From Dreissena polymorpha (lineage: Eukaryota; Mollusca; Bivalvia; Myida; Dreissenidae), in contig NC_068364.1 of the NCBI RefSeq assembly GCF_020536995.1, forward strand, positions 45,696,194-45,760,193: a stretch of 64,000 nucleotides of DNA, read 5' to 3'. This document shows positions 1 to 10,874 of the stretch, piece after piece (the stretch's first letter is position 1; every line of letters begins with the position of its first letter). The notes beneath the pieces are model-generated. The model was not told the origin of the DNA. It saw nothing but the letters and a program-made list of their open reading frames with translations, and ran no database searches. Made by a program: the position numbers and the translations under genes.

Positions 1-690
1 CTAGAATAGAAACCTGAGGAACTCCCTTCAATGTCTCTTGGAAAGAACTATGAACATCACCAACCCTGACACATTGCTGCCTTTGTGATAGATAGCTATC
101 AATTAAAGATAAAGACTTTTCATCAAGACCATAATGTTTCAATTTTAGAACTAAAAGATCATGCGGTAAACAGTCGAAAGCCTTTGAGAGATCCATCAAA
201 ATAGCTGCAACGTAATGGTTTTTATCAAGAGATGCTTTCCAATCTTCAATGATTTTTAGCAAAGTTGTATTACATCCATATCCTGGTCTAAAAGCACTTA
301 AAAGAGGATTAAAAATGTTATTAAAATGATTCATTAGTTGAGTGAAAATGGCTCTCTCAAAGACTTTGGACATGACAGGTAAAAGGCTAACAGGTCTGTA
401 GTTGGCTTTATCTAAGGTGCTATTCTTTTTAAAAATTGGAGCTACTTGTGCTATTTTAAAATTTGAGGGAAACTGTGAGTTTTCAATGGATTTGTTTATG
501 AGTTTAGTAAGAGGTTTTGATATTACTGGTTCTGCAAGTTTTAACATTTTTACTGAAAGTCCATCATAACCTGTAGCCATTTTACTGTTCATTTTCCTAA
601 TTTGTTTTGTAACAAAAGATTCATCAATATTTGTAAAGGTTAATGTTGAGTTACAGTTTTTCATGATATTGTCAATTATCTCCTATTGAA
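1..690 (-). pseudogene. Reverse transcriptase of the CR1/L2-like LINE (partial)
   Basis: The minus strand is open from about 690 to base 1 in a frame shifted from the endonuclease ORF. It reads typical RT blocks: KMATGYDGLSVKM, FKIAQVAPIFKK, NYRPVSLLPVMSK, a catalytic-palm strand ILMDLSKAFDCLPH, and KGVPQVSIL at the window edge. In that last block the usual QGS is QVS, which may be a damaging change. The FADD motif would lie outside the window. The frame shift and the altered palm residue suggest an inactive copy. Confidence 0.8.
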
Positions 691-2363
691 CTAGCAAGAT
701 TAACATAATAGTCGTTAAAAATTTCAGCAATTTCCTTTTGATCTGTAACTAAAACATTTTTTTCTTCAATTATGGTATTTTTCTTTACATTGGTACCCTT
801 ATTTGTAATAAAAGGTTTAATTGTACTCCAAAAATCTTTATTTTTACACCCACCAGTACATCTTTCCACAAAATAGGTTTTAACTGATTTCCTCCTTATC
901 TTAGTCACATAATTTCTTGCCTGTCTGTATATTTCCCAATTTCTGTCCGTTGGATATTTTTTAAATTTATTAAATTGCATCTTTTTATGGTAAATAGCTT
1001 TCCTTAACTTAGAATTCATAAAAGAAGCAGGTTTATTAACTTGTTTTTTAGTTTTAATTGGTGCATGCTTATCAAAACAGTTCAAAATACTTTGTTGGAA
1101 TATTTCAGATGCCTTATTTGCATTGGGATCATCCAAAATGTGGTTGAAATCATAAGTATTGAGATCTGTAAGAAAACATTCATAGTCAATTTTTTTTAAA
1201 CTTCTGTATCTTATCCATTTGTTGGAGAAATTTGGTACATCATATTTAAGTTGAAAGCCTATCATATTGTGCATATCACTCAAACCACAGTTAAAGTTTA
1301 AAATATTACAGCAGGCATTTTCCTGGTTCATTAAAACAACATCAATAAGGCTTGGGTCTGAGCTTTTTGGAAAACATGTAGGGGTTTTAACCATGTTAGT
1401 TATGTCAAAAATATCACAGAACTGCATTAAATGAACACATTTATCAGGCTTCATGACAATGTAATTTATATCACCAATAATTGCAAAATTATCATATTTG
1501 ATTGTGACTTTGTCAGTAACATTGCAAAGATCTTCAAAACATTCAGAATCATTTGTTGATGGGGGTCTGTATATTCCAGTTATAAGCCATTTGGTATTAT
1601 TTAAAACAATTTCTACACTTAAAGATTCAATCACCTTGAAATCAAAGTTTGTTTTTCTGTCCCCAGCAAGGTCACTGCGTAGGTATGCAATCAATCCTCC
1701 GCCATATACAGTACGGTCAGATCTCCAGAGATGGTAATTGTTAACTGCAAACTGTGCATCTGGAAAGGAACTGTCAATTTTTGTTTCTGCAATACATAAT
1801 AAATCAATTGAGTTTTGTATAAGAGTTTCTTTAATGAAGTCAAATTTGTTTCTCAAGCTGTTGATGTTTAAATAAGCACACAAAAATTTAGATGGATATT
1901 TCTTGCGGGCAGTGTGAAGTTCTTCGAAAGGAGAAATAACATCAGGTTCACTTTGGTGTGTACATGTGCTGCTGAAAGACGTTTCAAAATAAGAGTCACT
2001 GAACGGGCATTTTAAGCACGTTTTGCAGATCCATGGGTCCTCACTTTGTCCAAGGAAAGCGAAAGCAGATGCGGATAGCTCAGCACACTTCATGTGGTTC
2101 CAGCAATAACATGTATCACAATATATGGCTCGATGTGTCCTTGCAATAGGTTTGTTGCACACCCCACATGGATTTTGAATAGGGCCTGGATTTAGGGCGA
2201 CATCTCCACACACTAAGAGAAGTAAAAAAGTATGTTTCCGGCCATTTAATCTGATGGGAATTGATGTAGGAACCGTTCGTGTATACTTGATATTATAGTA
2301 AATACATGTCCATTTTGAGATTGTCCGATCTATAGTAACATCCGAAAACTGGTACAGTTTCAA
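672..2363 (-). CDS. LINE ORF: 2A-like peptide, PHD finger, EEP endonuclease
   Basis: This 563-residue open frame begins at a TTG. No ATG is seen upstream before a stop, so the true start is unclear. Residues 46-61 are a hydrophobic run leading into GDVALNPGP, a 2A-like ribosome-skipping motif with Ala where Glu is usual. Residues 66-114 carry a C4HC3 PHD-type finger (CGVC, CDTC, H90, C93, WICKTC). From about residue 160 the exonuclease-endonuclease-phosphatase fold is visible: the LNINSLRNK start, the AETKID motif, YGGGLIAY, IIGDINY and DPSLIDVVL. The last catalytic block reads SDMHN where SDH is expected. The frame stops just before the RT, and the RT continues in another frame, so the element's single ORF is broken there. 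Confidence 0.8.
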   Translation of the reverse strand: MKLYQFSDVTIDRTISKWTCIYYNIKYTRTVPTSIPIRLNGRKHTFLLLLVCGDVALNPGPIQNPCGVCNKPIARTHRAIYCDTCYCWNHMKCAELSASAFAFLGQSEDPWICKTCLKCPFSDSYFETSFSSTCTHQSEPDVISPFEELHTARKKYPSKFLCAYLNINSLRNKFDFIKETLIQNSIDLLCIAETKIDSSFPDAQFAVNNYHLWRSDRTVYGGGLIAYLRSDLAGDRKTNFDFKVIESLSVEIVLNNTKWLITGIYRPPSTNDSECFEDLCNVTDKVTIKYDNFAIIGDINYIVMKPDKCVHLMQFCDIFDITNMVKTPTCFPKSSDPSLIDVVLMNQENACCNILNFNCGLSDMHNMIGFQLKYDVPNFSNKWIRYRSLKKIDYECFLTDLNTYDFNHILDDPNANKASEIFQQSILNCFDKHAPIKTKKQVNKPASFMNSKLRKAIYHKKMQFNKFKKYPTDRNWEIYRQARNYVTKIRRKSVKTYFVERCTGGCKNKDFWSTIKPFITNKGTNVKKNTIIEEKNVLVTDQKEIAEIFNDYYVNLASSIGDN

Positions 2364-2883
2364 AATATTTTCGTCAGGTTCACATTTATAGACAGTAGAT
2401 TAATGAACACCAGAGTCAACAGTATTAGATGGTTTATCAAAATAAAATACCAATAAGATGGTGAGCGAGTACCGTAATGCATGCATATTTTCAAACAAAT
2501 ATATCTATTTCACACAAAATGTTTATGTGTCGCGAAAACAGAATACTAAAATATAAATTCAAGATTTCACAGTGAAAAACAATGTATTGTATCGTCTTTG
2601 TTGATTTAACTCGTTTCCAAACCTTAATATCTTCCTAAAATCCGTTTGCAGGTTTCTTAAAAGGAATAAAAAGATCCAAATTTACTATATTTCGTATTTG
2701 TTTACAAAATAGTCGTTACGGCTACACACCACCAGGACATCTCTAACCTCTGGCCATTGGAGTAAAAATCTAGCATTGACCATCCATACTGATATGTTAT
2801 TAGTACGTTGAGCATTTTATAGTTTATATAAGCAATCCTTGTAATGTCACAAAACATAACAATGGGAATAGAACTCTTTGTAG

Positions 2884-3076
2884 CGCCGTTAAATGTCGTA
2901 TCGCCGTTATATGTTGCAGGCTACGAGATTTGTCGCAACGTTGGCGATAAAAGTCTCAAGGAAAGATAAATGTCGCAAATCCTACTGACGATATATGTCG
3001 CAACCTTAACGATAAATGTCGCAAAAAATTCAACTGCCGATATATGTCGTAACATTAACGATAATTGTCGCACACC
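2884..3076. repeat. Degenerate CGATAAATGTCGCAA motif array
   Basis: The core ATGTCGCAA or a one-base variant recurs about eight times in under 200 bases, usually preceded by CGATA or CGTTA and spaced 20-45 bases apart. The irregular spacing makes it unlike a simple satellite. It may be a degenerate subterminal repeat of a mobile element or a protein-binding array. Confidence 0.55.
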
Positions 3077-3177
3077 TTTGTATGTCATGTTAAAAACGAA
3101 AATTTGAAGTAAAATGACTAAAATTTTAAGGTTAGATTTAGATTACCCGACGAAGTTCTTTGAGCCGACTTCCACCA

Positions 3178-3295
3178 GAATGGTCAGTTTTTAGTTAGTA
3201 TTGTCCGAAATGGTCAATTGTGGTCAGTATTTTCCATAATTGTCAGTTGCGGTCAGTATTGTCCGAAATGGTCAGTTGTGGTCAATATTGACCCA
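3178..3295. repeat. GTCCGAAATGGTCAGT tandem motif
   Basis: GGTCAGTATTGTCCGAAAT and close variants recur with a period of roughly 45 bases through about two and a half units, with shorter internal GGTCA repeats. It directly follows the CGATAAATGTCGC array, so both may belong to one element. Confidence 0.55.
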
Positions 3296-4566
3296 ATCAA
3301 TTCTTATAATTCTTGGCTCGAGTAGCCAGTTGTTGATTACCCTGTGCTAAATAGACTGCTGTTATCAAGATTGGCCAAATGTTGTAAGATGTGATAAAAC
3401 GGTAACGGGTTCAATCACAGACTCATTTTTGGCATAACGCGAGTGATTTAGTTTCTTAAATATAGTGTATACGTATTTATAATGCAGAACTGTTTGATAG
3501 AATAAAGAATATGATTTTGAAGCGATAGATGCGGAATATTATGTCCGTAACATTTGAAATATAACCTTGTTAAAAAAACTTTTAAATTAACAAAAAAAAG
3601 ATGTTTTAATCAATATGCCGTCATGTCGCTGATCACGAATTCATTTGAATTTTTAAGATATTTAAAGCCGTTCAAAAGTTATCAGTTTTAAAAAATATAT
3701 AATAAAATACATATGTATCATATCATAAAAAAATCATTTTTTTGTAAATAGCATAAACAGTTTATAGTGTTGTTTAAAAGTTTAAAAAAAATGAAACAAA
3801 AATAAAAATTAAAAACATATAATCAATAAATATTTTGCATTAAGCACCCTTTTCATATAACTACGTCAAAAAACGATATACGCTAGCTCGCTTGCTCGTT
3901 CGCTCCATCGAAATCAAACAATAAGATAGTGAAATCTATATGTTCTATGGCATATGTAATAATACAAACTAAAACACTAAGTATCATGTAAATGGTTTGT
4001 AAGTTATAATACAAAACACAAGTCTATACACCCAGTTGACAAATCAACTAGGCAAGTAAGAAACCAATGCTTTCATGCAGAATATTTCTCTGTGAGCAGT
4101 CGACCCTCACGAGTTCGAGCCATACGACAGAAATGTACATGAGATATATCAATACAATAATGGTACTTAAAGCGGAATTCCGTCCCAACCGGATATTGGA
4201 GCCAAGTTAGTTCGCGCCATCGAGTTTCGACTGTATGTAAATAAAAGTTAACAAGTTTTAAGCATAATTCAAATATACAGTTTCTTCTAAAATACCATTT
4301 CCTTTTCAAATTACGAACATTTTTGCAAAATAAGCGACACAAAGCAAAATAACCTTTTATATATTTAATAATAGTTAATGTTACTTTATTTTTATAATAC
4401 TACACAATTTGTATTTATACCGTTTGATCGTTACCTTAAACTAAGTGTCAATAAATTTGAGCGTAGCTGATTCTTTTTCTGAATCGATGATCAGATCACG
4501 TGTCATCATGACAACATATAAGCATATGTCTTATTTAAATACAATGATAGTACTCACCAGACGGAT

Positions 4567-5053
4567 TTAAAGGGGCATTTTCACAGAATTTGGCATGTAA
4601 TGTGTCATTAAATGTTTAATATTGATACATGTAAACATTGGATCTATAAAGCTCCAGTGAAAATCAAGAATTACATTAAAGAAAGAAAAACATGTAACCC
4701 TCAAATAGGTTCGAACAATTGACCTCCGGAATAAAAGTCTATCGCATAGACCACTCGGCTATCAGTGCTAATACAATTAGTCATGTATGTTATACCTTAA
4801 TATATAAACAATCATCGTTGTATCTCTTAATATGGCGACCATATTATTCCAACGTTTCGCGTTGCAACGCTTTATAATTTTCATGTTTTTTTTTAAATTG
4901 TCAAAAGATGCATATAATATATATTTTAGAGCATGGTAAATGTTCAGTATTACTGTTTCCTCACAAATATCTTAACAAAAACGAAAATTTGCGAATGTTA
5001 AATATTTTTTTTAAGTTTATTTAATTTACCAAATCGTGAAAAGGCCCTTTTAA
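4567..5053 (-). mobile_element. TTAA-bounded TIR element with internal tRNA-like promoter, copy 1
   Basis: The ends are inverted repeats of about 25 bases, of the form TTAAAGGGGCATTTTCAC and its complement, and both ends carry TTAA. On the minus strand an A box (TAGCCGAGTGG, 4751-4761) and a B box (GTTCGAACC, 4708-4716) lie about 45 bases apart, as in a tRNA gene. The arrangement aligns along its length with the copy at 33997-34494, including GTTGCAACGCGAAACG and the segment after the tRNA-like part. It encodes no protein. It is best described as a non-autonomous TTAA-type DNA element that carries or captured a SINE-like head. Confidence 0.75.
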
Positions 5054-5054
5054 A

Positions 5055-5945
5055 GAAATAACACGTACAATTTAAGCAAGTCCATAACTTCTCACAACCA
5101 ACGAATATTTCGTGCAATATTTCGAGCAAATATAGTAAACAAATTAAAAAATGATTTTCTTTATAGCAATAGCCAACATTTCAACGCTAGATGTTGTCTG
5201 GTAACATAGATTTAACAAGATATACAATGCTCTACTTTTTTTTCTGTGTTACAATTTATTCAAAACATATTCAGGTACCATATTAATGTTCGTGTGTCGT
5301 GTGAATAAATATCGTTGTGGGAAATTAAAATGGAATAACTTTCGCCGCAAAAAATATAAAAAAGAGCATTTATATCTCGTTAAATCTATGTTACCATGCC
5401 ACATCTAGCTTTGAAATTATTGCTTTTGCTATAACAGAGGGGGTAATCACGTGATTATCAAGATGACGACGTTCATGCCGAGGCAGGTATTTTCCGCCGT
5501 TTTATACCCTTTATAACTGTTTTTTTTTTAATTCCGCTCACTATCCAGACATATTAGCAAGAAAGTTACTGGCGTTGTTCATTGTTATATTAGCTCTACA
5601 TATCGACTTTACTCGCTGAAAAAATTTCTTAGCGGGATGACTTAATTAGGGCTCCACCAAGAAAATTTGCGGGCAGTAAAGTCGAAATATAAAGCAAATT
5701 TAAATACGAAATGAACGCCAATCACCGTTTTACTGACATGGCTGGAAAGTGAGCGTCATTTACAAAATAAACAAAAGTAAAAAAGGGTATAAACCGGCGA
5801 AAAATAACAGTCTCGGCATTGATGTCGCCATCTTGACTATCACTCGTTTACCCCCTCTGTTTAAGGAAATTTTATTGTTTATGGTTTAACTTTATTTTGC
5901 GAAAAATTCGTTTATTTTGAATATTCATGTTACTTGATACTCTTA
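5055..5945. mobile_element. Palindromic foldback element (family A), split copy
   Basis: Left part 5055-5434 and right part 5862-5945 match the intact copy at 18998-19423, including the inner arms TTTATAGCAATAGCC and the outer arm TTAACTTTATTTTGCGAAA. The two parts are separated by a second palindromic element (5435-5861). The outer limits are approximate. No coding capacity is seen. Confidence 0.55.
5435..5861. mobile_element. Palindromic MITE (family B) inserted in family A
   Basis: The left end CAGAGGGGGTAA and right end TTACCCCCTCTG are inverted. Pairing continues through almost the whole element, including CAAGATG, TGCCGAG, TATACCCTTT and TCGACTTTACT arms flanking a small centre near 5640. 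TAA flanks both sides (5432-5434, 5862-5864) and is present once at the matching site of the intact family A copy (near 19335), which fits a 3-bp target duplication. The size, TAA target and long arms suggest a PIF/Harbinger-type MITE, but no transposase is present to confirm this. Confidence 0.75.
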
Positions 5946-6076
5946 TAACAAAAAAATGAACGAAACAGTATGTACTCTTTGCGTAGCGAAATATTAAAAC
6001 GTCATAACTGAACACCAAAAATTGCAGGATTAAAATAGATATTTCTAAATACATTTCAGAACGAGGCAACGCTGAG

Positions 6077-6259
6077 TGTTTATATGTACATTTTCTCCCA
6101 TTTTTTTTACGACGGTGTTGATGGGAATAACCTTCGTTATTCCGATGAACGTTGGCGAGAAACTTACGTATGTCTTGACCTTATACCTCTCTCAAATATT
6201 TGTGGTAGACATGATGTCAGATGCTATGCCACACGACTATATCAGACGCAACCATTTAG
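6077..6259 (+). CDS. Cys-loop ligand-gated ion channel, exon for M1-M2
   Basis: The exon encodes the end of transmembrane segment 1 and all of segment 2 of a pentameric cys-loop receptor, a neurotransmitter-gated channel of the plasma membrane. The read is FSPIFFTTVLMGITFVIP, then NVGEKLTYVLTLYL and SQIFVVDMMSDAMPHD. The GEK entry (Glu at -1', no Pro-Ala insertion), Thr at 2' and Leu at 9' resemble cation-selective nicotinic-type channels. The donor AG|GTAAGT at 6260 is strong. The acceptor used here (AG at 6075-6076) follows an in-frame TGA and has a weak pyrimidine tract, so the 5' edge is less sure. The exon ends in phase 1, which fits the exon at 17826. Ligand-binding exons were not found and should lie upstream. 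Confidence 0.7.
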
Positions 6260-6835
6260 GTAAGTATTAGAAATTGAGTATATTTATATTCTCACACTAA
6301 ATGCAAATCGCATGTTATTAAGGATCTTTGACATACATCATGCAGCAATAATGTTGGTAAATAAGGTTAGTAAATACTGTATGCGCCATACCTAGATTAG
6401 TAACGAATTTAATCGGATTGTACGTTTTCGGGATATTTAAACGTTTTGTGTAAGATATAATTCAACTTTGGCGGACGCCTTTCTTGAACACCTAGATATT
6501 TACAGGCCATCCTCGTATAAGCGTTAAAATACAAAGCAACCTGTTTAATAACATAGTGAATAGATGTTACCCGACTTACCGGTTTTACATATTTGTTGAA
6601 GGATTTTAAGTTTTGCTTACCTATTAATCAACTTACACGTAAGACCGCTTTTGATCTGTTATTCTACTTGCAACTATATTGGTACTTAATCTTTTGTGAT
6701 TTTACAAGATATATCAGCTATGATTACACAATGTGTATAAGTGGTGACACGATAATTAATGACCCTTATTTTTTCAAAGGTCATTGTAATATTTCTATTA
6801 CTTATTATTGAATTACACATACTTACTTACTTTAC

Positions 6836-8271
6836 TTAGTCCTCTTCGCCCACTTCTGGGCATAGGGCCTTGACTACTGTCCGCCATTGGGTACGGTCCT
6901 GAGCCATGCGCTTTGCATCACCCAATGATAGGTGGAGAGGCTTTAGCTCTGTCTCAAGAGTTCTCCTCCAGGTGGTTGCTGGTCTTCCTCTCTTTCTCTG
7001 GCCTTGTGGATTACAGTCCAGAACATGTCTGGTGATGTTTGGTTGGTCTCTTCGTAGGATATGGCCAATCCATTTCCACTTCCTCTCTTTAATGGTGGTG
7101 GTGATTGGTTTCTGTCTCGTCCTCTTCCAGAGATCTTGGTTGGAAATTTTGTCTGGCCATCTGATTCGAAGGATGTTGCGGAGGCATCTGTTGATGAACA
7201 CTTGTAGTTTGTGATCTAGCGCTTTGGTGTGTTTCTAGGTCTCCGATCCATACAGCAGGGCAGACTTCACGTTAAGTTGAAGAGGGTCAGCTTTGTGGTA
7301 AGCCTTAAGTGCCTGTTTCTCCAGGTGTTCCTTAGCATGTTGAAGGCACACTGGGCCTTACCAATTCGGACTTTGAAATCCTCATCAGCACCTCCTGTCT
7401 TGGAGACAACACTTTCTAAGTATACAAAGCTGTCTACTTCCTCCAGCGGCTGGTCTTCCAGCAGAATGGGCACTGTGCTAGTAGCATTGATGCGCATTGT
7501 CTTCGTCTTGCTGGAGTTGATGGATAGCCCTGTATCTCTAGCTGTGTCGACTAGGTTTTGAATCTTCTCCTGCATGTGTTGATGAGTATGGGACAGCAGG
7601 CTTATGTCATCTGCAAAGTCCAAGTCTTCTAGCCGTTTGGTAATGGTCCACTGTATCCCACGTGGTTGACTATTTGTGGTGGTCATTATCCAGTCGACGA
7701 CAAGCGAGAAGATCAGAGGGGAAATAAAACAGCCCTGTCGTACGCCGGTTGTCACTTCAAAGGATGGGGACAGTTCGCCATTGTGGATATCATTGCAGGT
7801 GGTGATTTCGTAAAGGCTGCGGAGTGTGTTAATGATTTTGTCTGGAAGGCCATAGAACTTCAATATCTTCCACATTGTAGCTCGATCTACCATATCGAAC
7901 GCCTTTTTGAAATCAATGAAGGTCATGTATAAAGGTGTCTGCCATTCCAGTGATTGCTCAACGATGACTCGCAGTGTAGCTATCTGGTCAATACACGATC
8001 GCCCGACTCGAAAACCCGCTTGCTCGTCCCTCATCACTTTGTTGACTGCTGCTTTAATCCTTTCCAGGATTACTCTTGTAAGCACTTTGCTTGGCAGAGA
8101 CAGTAGCTGGATTCCTCGCCAATTTTGGCAGTCTCCCAGATCCCCGTTTTTTGGCAGCTTAACAATAAGTCCTCTACGCCATTCTGATGGTACCTGTTCT
8201 TGTTCCCATATATTAGCGATGAGACCTTGCAGGATGTCTACTGTTGTCTTTAGATCTGCTTTCAGGGCTTC
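6836..8271 (-). pseudogene. LINE reverse transcriptase and C-terminal domain
   Basis: The frame 8271-7267 starts at EALKADLKTT and holds RT blocks LIVKLPKNGDLGDCQNWRGI, FIDFKKAFDMVDR, TTGVRQGCFISPLIFSLVV and the catalytic LDFADDISLL. The open frame can be read upstream to 8364, but its first 31 residues come from the inserted transposon end, not from the LINE. A frameshift near 7265 moves the downstream region into 7201-6836, which reads WIGHILRR and RGRPATTWRRTLE, the usual C-terminal region of this LINE type. It makes no product of its own now. Confidence 0.85.
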
Positions 8272-8479
8272 TAGGCTAGGTATATTAGGAATTTGGGGTA
8301 AAACAAATTCCTTCACAATAGTTTTTATCAACAAACGATTTATCAATAACATATCAAACTCCAAAAAAAAGTCCTAAAAAAATCTCCGTGCAGTCTCCGA
8401 GATATCACTGTTTAAAGTGAAGTCAATTATAAGATTAACGATGGTACCGCTACTACACCATACAACCGTATTTTACCGG

Positions 8480-9389
8480 AACCGGTGTAGAAGTAAACAA
8501 TGTGCTCTGAGCAGCGTTCATTATTTAGATCACTTTCTTGGCTGTTTCCAGCTATAAGCAGCATTTTCTAGGTAAGTAATGTGTTTCAGAATCAAAAATA
8601 TATAAAACAAATAACGCTAGTCTTATGTAAGTTCAATTTTAATATTTGTACCCGTTTCTTAAAAATGAAAATGAAAATCGTTGCAGACGACGGAAACTCG
8701 TTTTTCGCTTGACATTATATATTTTTTCAATTTTCGGCTTTAGATGATATTTGTTAAGATTTCTACATCGTAAATTATGAAAACATCAATAATATATGCA
8801 CATATGATTGATATTTAAATTATTTAATAGACAAACAACAATATATCGCACGATTCATTTTTTAAACTACGGAAGGGTGAAACGCCATCAAAATTAAAAA
8901 ACAGTGAAAAATTAAATAAAGAACTAATGTTTTGTTTTTAATTCTTTTTCAGGGGGAGATGTTTGTTTATCAAAATCACGTCTGCTATTATGAGCTTGCT
9001 GGTTTTTCAGCTTCATATAGATAAAATAAAGGTATTTTAACTATATATTTATATATCTTTAAACCATTTAGACATAGCTCTACACGTAAGAAACTTCATA
9101 TGAATAAAAATAAAATATACATGATAAACTGGATAAGGTCTAGTTTCTGTTGTTGTTTTTTTAATTATTATATACAGATGTAATAATGTAACTGTAACAT
9201 TAATACTTTAACTTATAATACAATAATGTCTGGATAAAGAATCAAACAACACTAAAACAAATATGCTTGTCCCTTCTTTTTCAGAATCATGTCTGCTGTT
9301 ATCGTCAATTATTTACCTGTGTGTGATGTCATGAGACAACTGTGCTTTCCCTGCATATGAGGAAACAACTGTATATAACAAAAAATGAG
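8480..9389 (+). other. Probable 5' noncoding exons of the transposon gene
   Basis: Three segments have good splice borders: one ending at 8571 (CTAG|GTAAGT), one at 8953-9031 (TTTTTCAG| to AAAG|GTATTT) and one at 9285-9389 (TCTTTTTCAG| to ATGAG|GTAACC). None has a long open frame, so they are best read as leader exons before the coding exon at 9658. The start of the first exon is a guess. Without transcript data this remains inference. Confidence 0.4.
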
Positions 9390-9657
9390 GTAACCAAATT
9401 TTGTGTTGTACTTTAATAAATTAACAATATATATGGTTTTAGAAGATGAACTAGTAATATGTGAGATCATTTACAAAAACATCAGTAAATGGCTAAGTCT
9501 ATCTTTATATTAGGATTATAGCTGTAAATATTTCCATAGCCCTGCTGGCTGCATTTATAAACTTTTTTTGAGGGGAAAAAAAGTACTTGATAATATATAG
9601 TAATATTCTATTTGTGTAAAATGCATGTAGCTTTAAACATTTTTTCAATATTTCCAG

Positions 9658-9788
9658 TCTGGAAGTAACCAGTATAGACATAACTAAAAAGGTGTGTGTC
9701 ATCTGTGGAGAGCAAGATGACCGTCAAGTTTCAAAACTTGGAGAAAAGGGATGTCAATGACTTTCATTAGCTGCAAAAAACTATAAAG
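9658..9788 (+). pseudogene. Transposon N-terminal Cys-rich exon
   Basis: After a TTTCCAG acceptor the exon is open from its first complete codon: LEVTSIDITKKVCVICGEQ and onward, with a C-x2-C pair typical of the N-terminus of this transposon protein family. One in-frame TGA follows KGCQ, and the exon then continues in frame to AAAG|GTATTC. It ends in phase 1 and joins in phase with 10578, where the read is DQIIVFVLGQYVHIDCRKTY. The stop marks the copy as inactive. Confidence 0.55.
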
Positions 9789-10577
9789 GTATTCTAACTA
9801 ATAAATTAGTATTCATTTAAAATCATGACGAATAATAACATAACCTAACAGAACAAATGGTTTATTGTTATTGTTATGCAAGGCCTCAGGCCCAAAATAG
9901 AATTATTCAACAATCATCCAATGTGATGAAAACCGAGATATGTTATTAATAATATATTATCAACACGCAGAACAACATGAAACTCAAAGACATGGACAGA
10001 CAATGTATATATTATATCGTATAATAATTTGACATGCAATTAATTGAAGTTATATCTTTCATAATAAGAGTACTTATAATGTCGTGAAACACTTTTATAT
10101 AAATAATTACTCAGAAACTTCTGTCGAGTAGTAAACGCTTCGTGTTTATATTTTGCAATAGCAATTACACTCGTTCTGTCATATTTCGACATCATTGTAT
10201 AAAACAGATTTAAAGTTATATAATGGTTTCCAACAATGTCCATTAAATATATAATAATATTTAATATAATATAAAGAAGTGAAACTCCAGCTGCTGGAGC
10301 AGTATTGAATTTTCATTAAAACAATTAATTGGTCCTTTATTTAAGGCAAGTGACCGATTGCCCAAACAGTACAAAACAGCACAATACAGCACAATATAAA
10401 CCAACATAAACACAAAATATGAATAAAGCTGGGGTAATATAATAACACATTGCTATCAAGGTTAATGTATTAATCAAATTAAATAGTCCACTGTTATAAT
10501 GAAACACTTTATATATTTATATACATGCAATTAAATACTTGTAACACACAATTAACAAAAGTTTAACTTTTTTTCAG

Positions 10578-10821
10578 ACCAGATTATCGTGTTTGTTCTG
10601 GGACAATATGTGCATATCGACTGCCGTAAGACATATTGCCACCCAAACCAAACCCAAACCAAACCAGTAGTAGAAGGAAATCAACATCAAACTTAATGTC
10701 AAGTCCCAAAACCAGGCAATCAACAAATGGAAATTCGTTTGACTTTGGAACAAAATGCTTATTTTGTGGTTCTAATAATCTAATATTGATGCAAACAATA
10801 ACATTTTTGTTGAAGACTTAA
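10578..10821 (+). pseudogene. Transposon second Cys-rich exon
   Basis: The exon follows a strong CTTTTTTTCAG acceptor and continues the family's N-terminal region with the block GQYVHIDCRKTYCHP, then shifts frame in the repeated CCAAACC tract. In the shifted frame (10636-10821) it reads a Ser/Thr/Asn-rich spacer and another C-x2-C pair, TKCLFCGSNN. A stop ends that frame at 10821, and the next frame opens within 60 bases. In related proteins a long DDE-containing region would be expected next and is not seen, so an internal deletion is likely. Confidence 0.5.
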
Positions 10822-10874
10822 TAGATAAAATTCTCACGAAAGAAACCAAACCAGAGACACTGCATGAAAACCTG

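Larger units (their letters stand above)
1..2402 (-). mobile_element. CR1/L2-like LINE, 5' portion (runs off window)
   Basis: A non-LTR retrotransposon is read on the minus strand from about 2400 down to base 1, where the window cuts it inside the reverse transcriptase. The order is 2A-like peptide, PHD-type zinc finger, apurinic-type endonuclease, then RT, which fits PHD-bearing CR1/L2-type elements. The 3' end and any 3' repeats lie outside the window, so clade and completeness cannot be settled. The endonuclease and RT are in different frames, which implies at least one indel near 665-690, so this copy is probably dead. No target duplication can be checked. Confidence 0.85.
2403..4566. other. 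Gene-free AT-rich stretch with two short motif arrays
   Basis: No exon or gene is recognisable here. The stretch contains a cluster of CGATAAATGTCGCAA-like motifs (2884-3076) and a GTCCGAAATGGTCAG array (3178-3295). Around 3570-3840 there are long A/T runs. A plus-strand B-box-like sequence (GAGTTCGAGCC) near 4110 has no clear A box. Open frames such as the 89-codon one at 4073-4342 (minus) resemble nothing I know. Confidence 0.5.

Noticed and set aside
4073-4342. 89-codon minus-strand frame
   Set aside because: It shows no recognisable domain and lies in repeat-rich sequence.
7907-8377. Plus-strand open frames of 80-156 codons across 6.9-8.4 kb
   Set aside because: They are antisense to the LINE reverse transcriptase and carry no motifs of their own.
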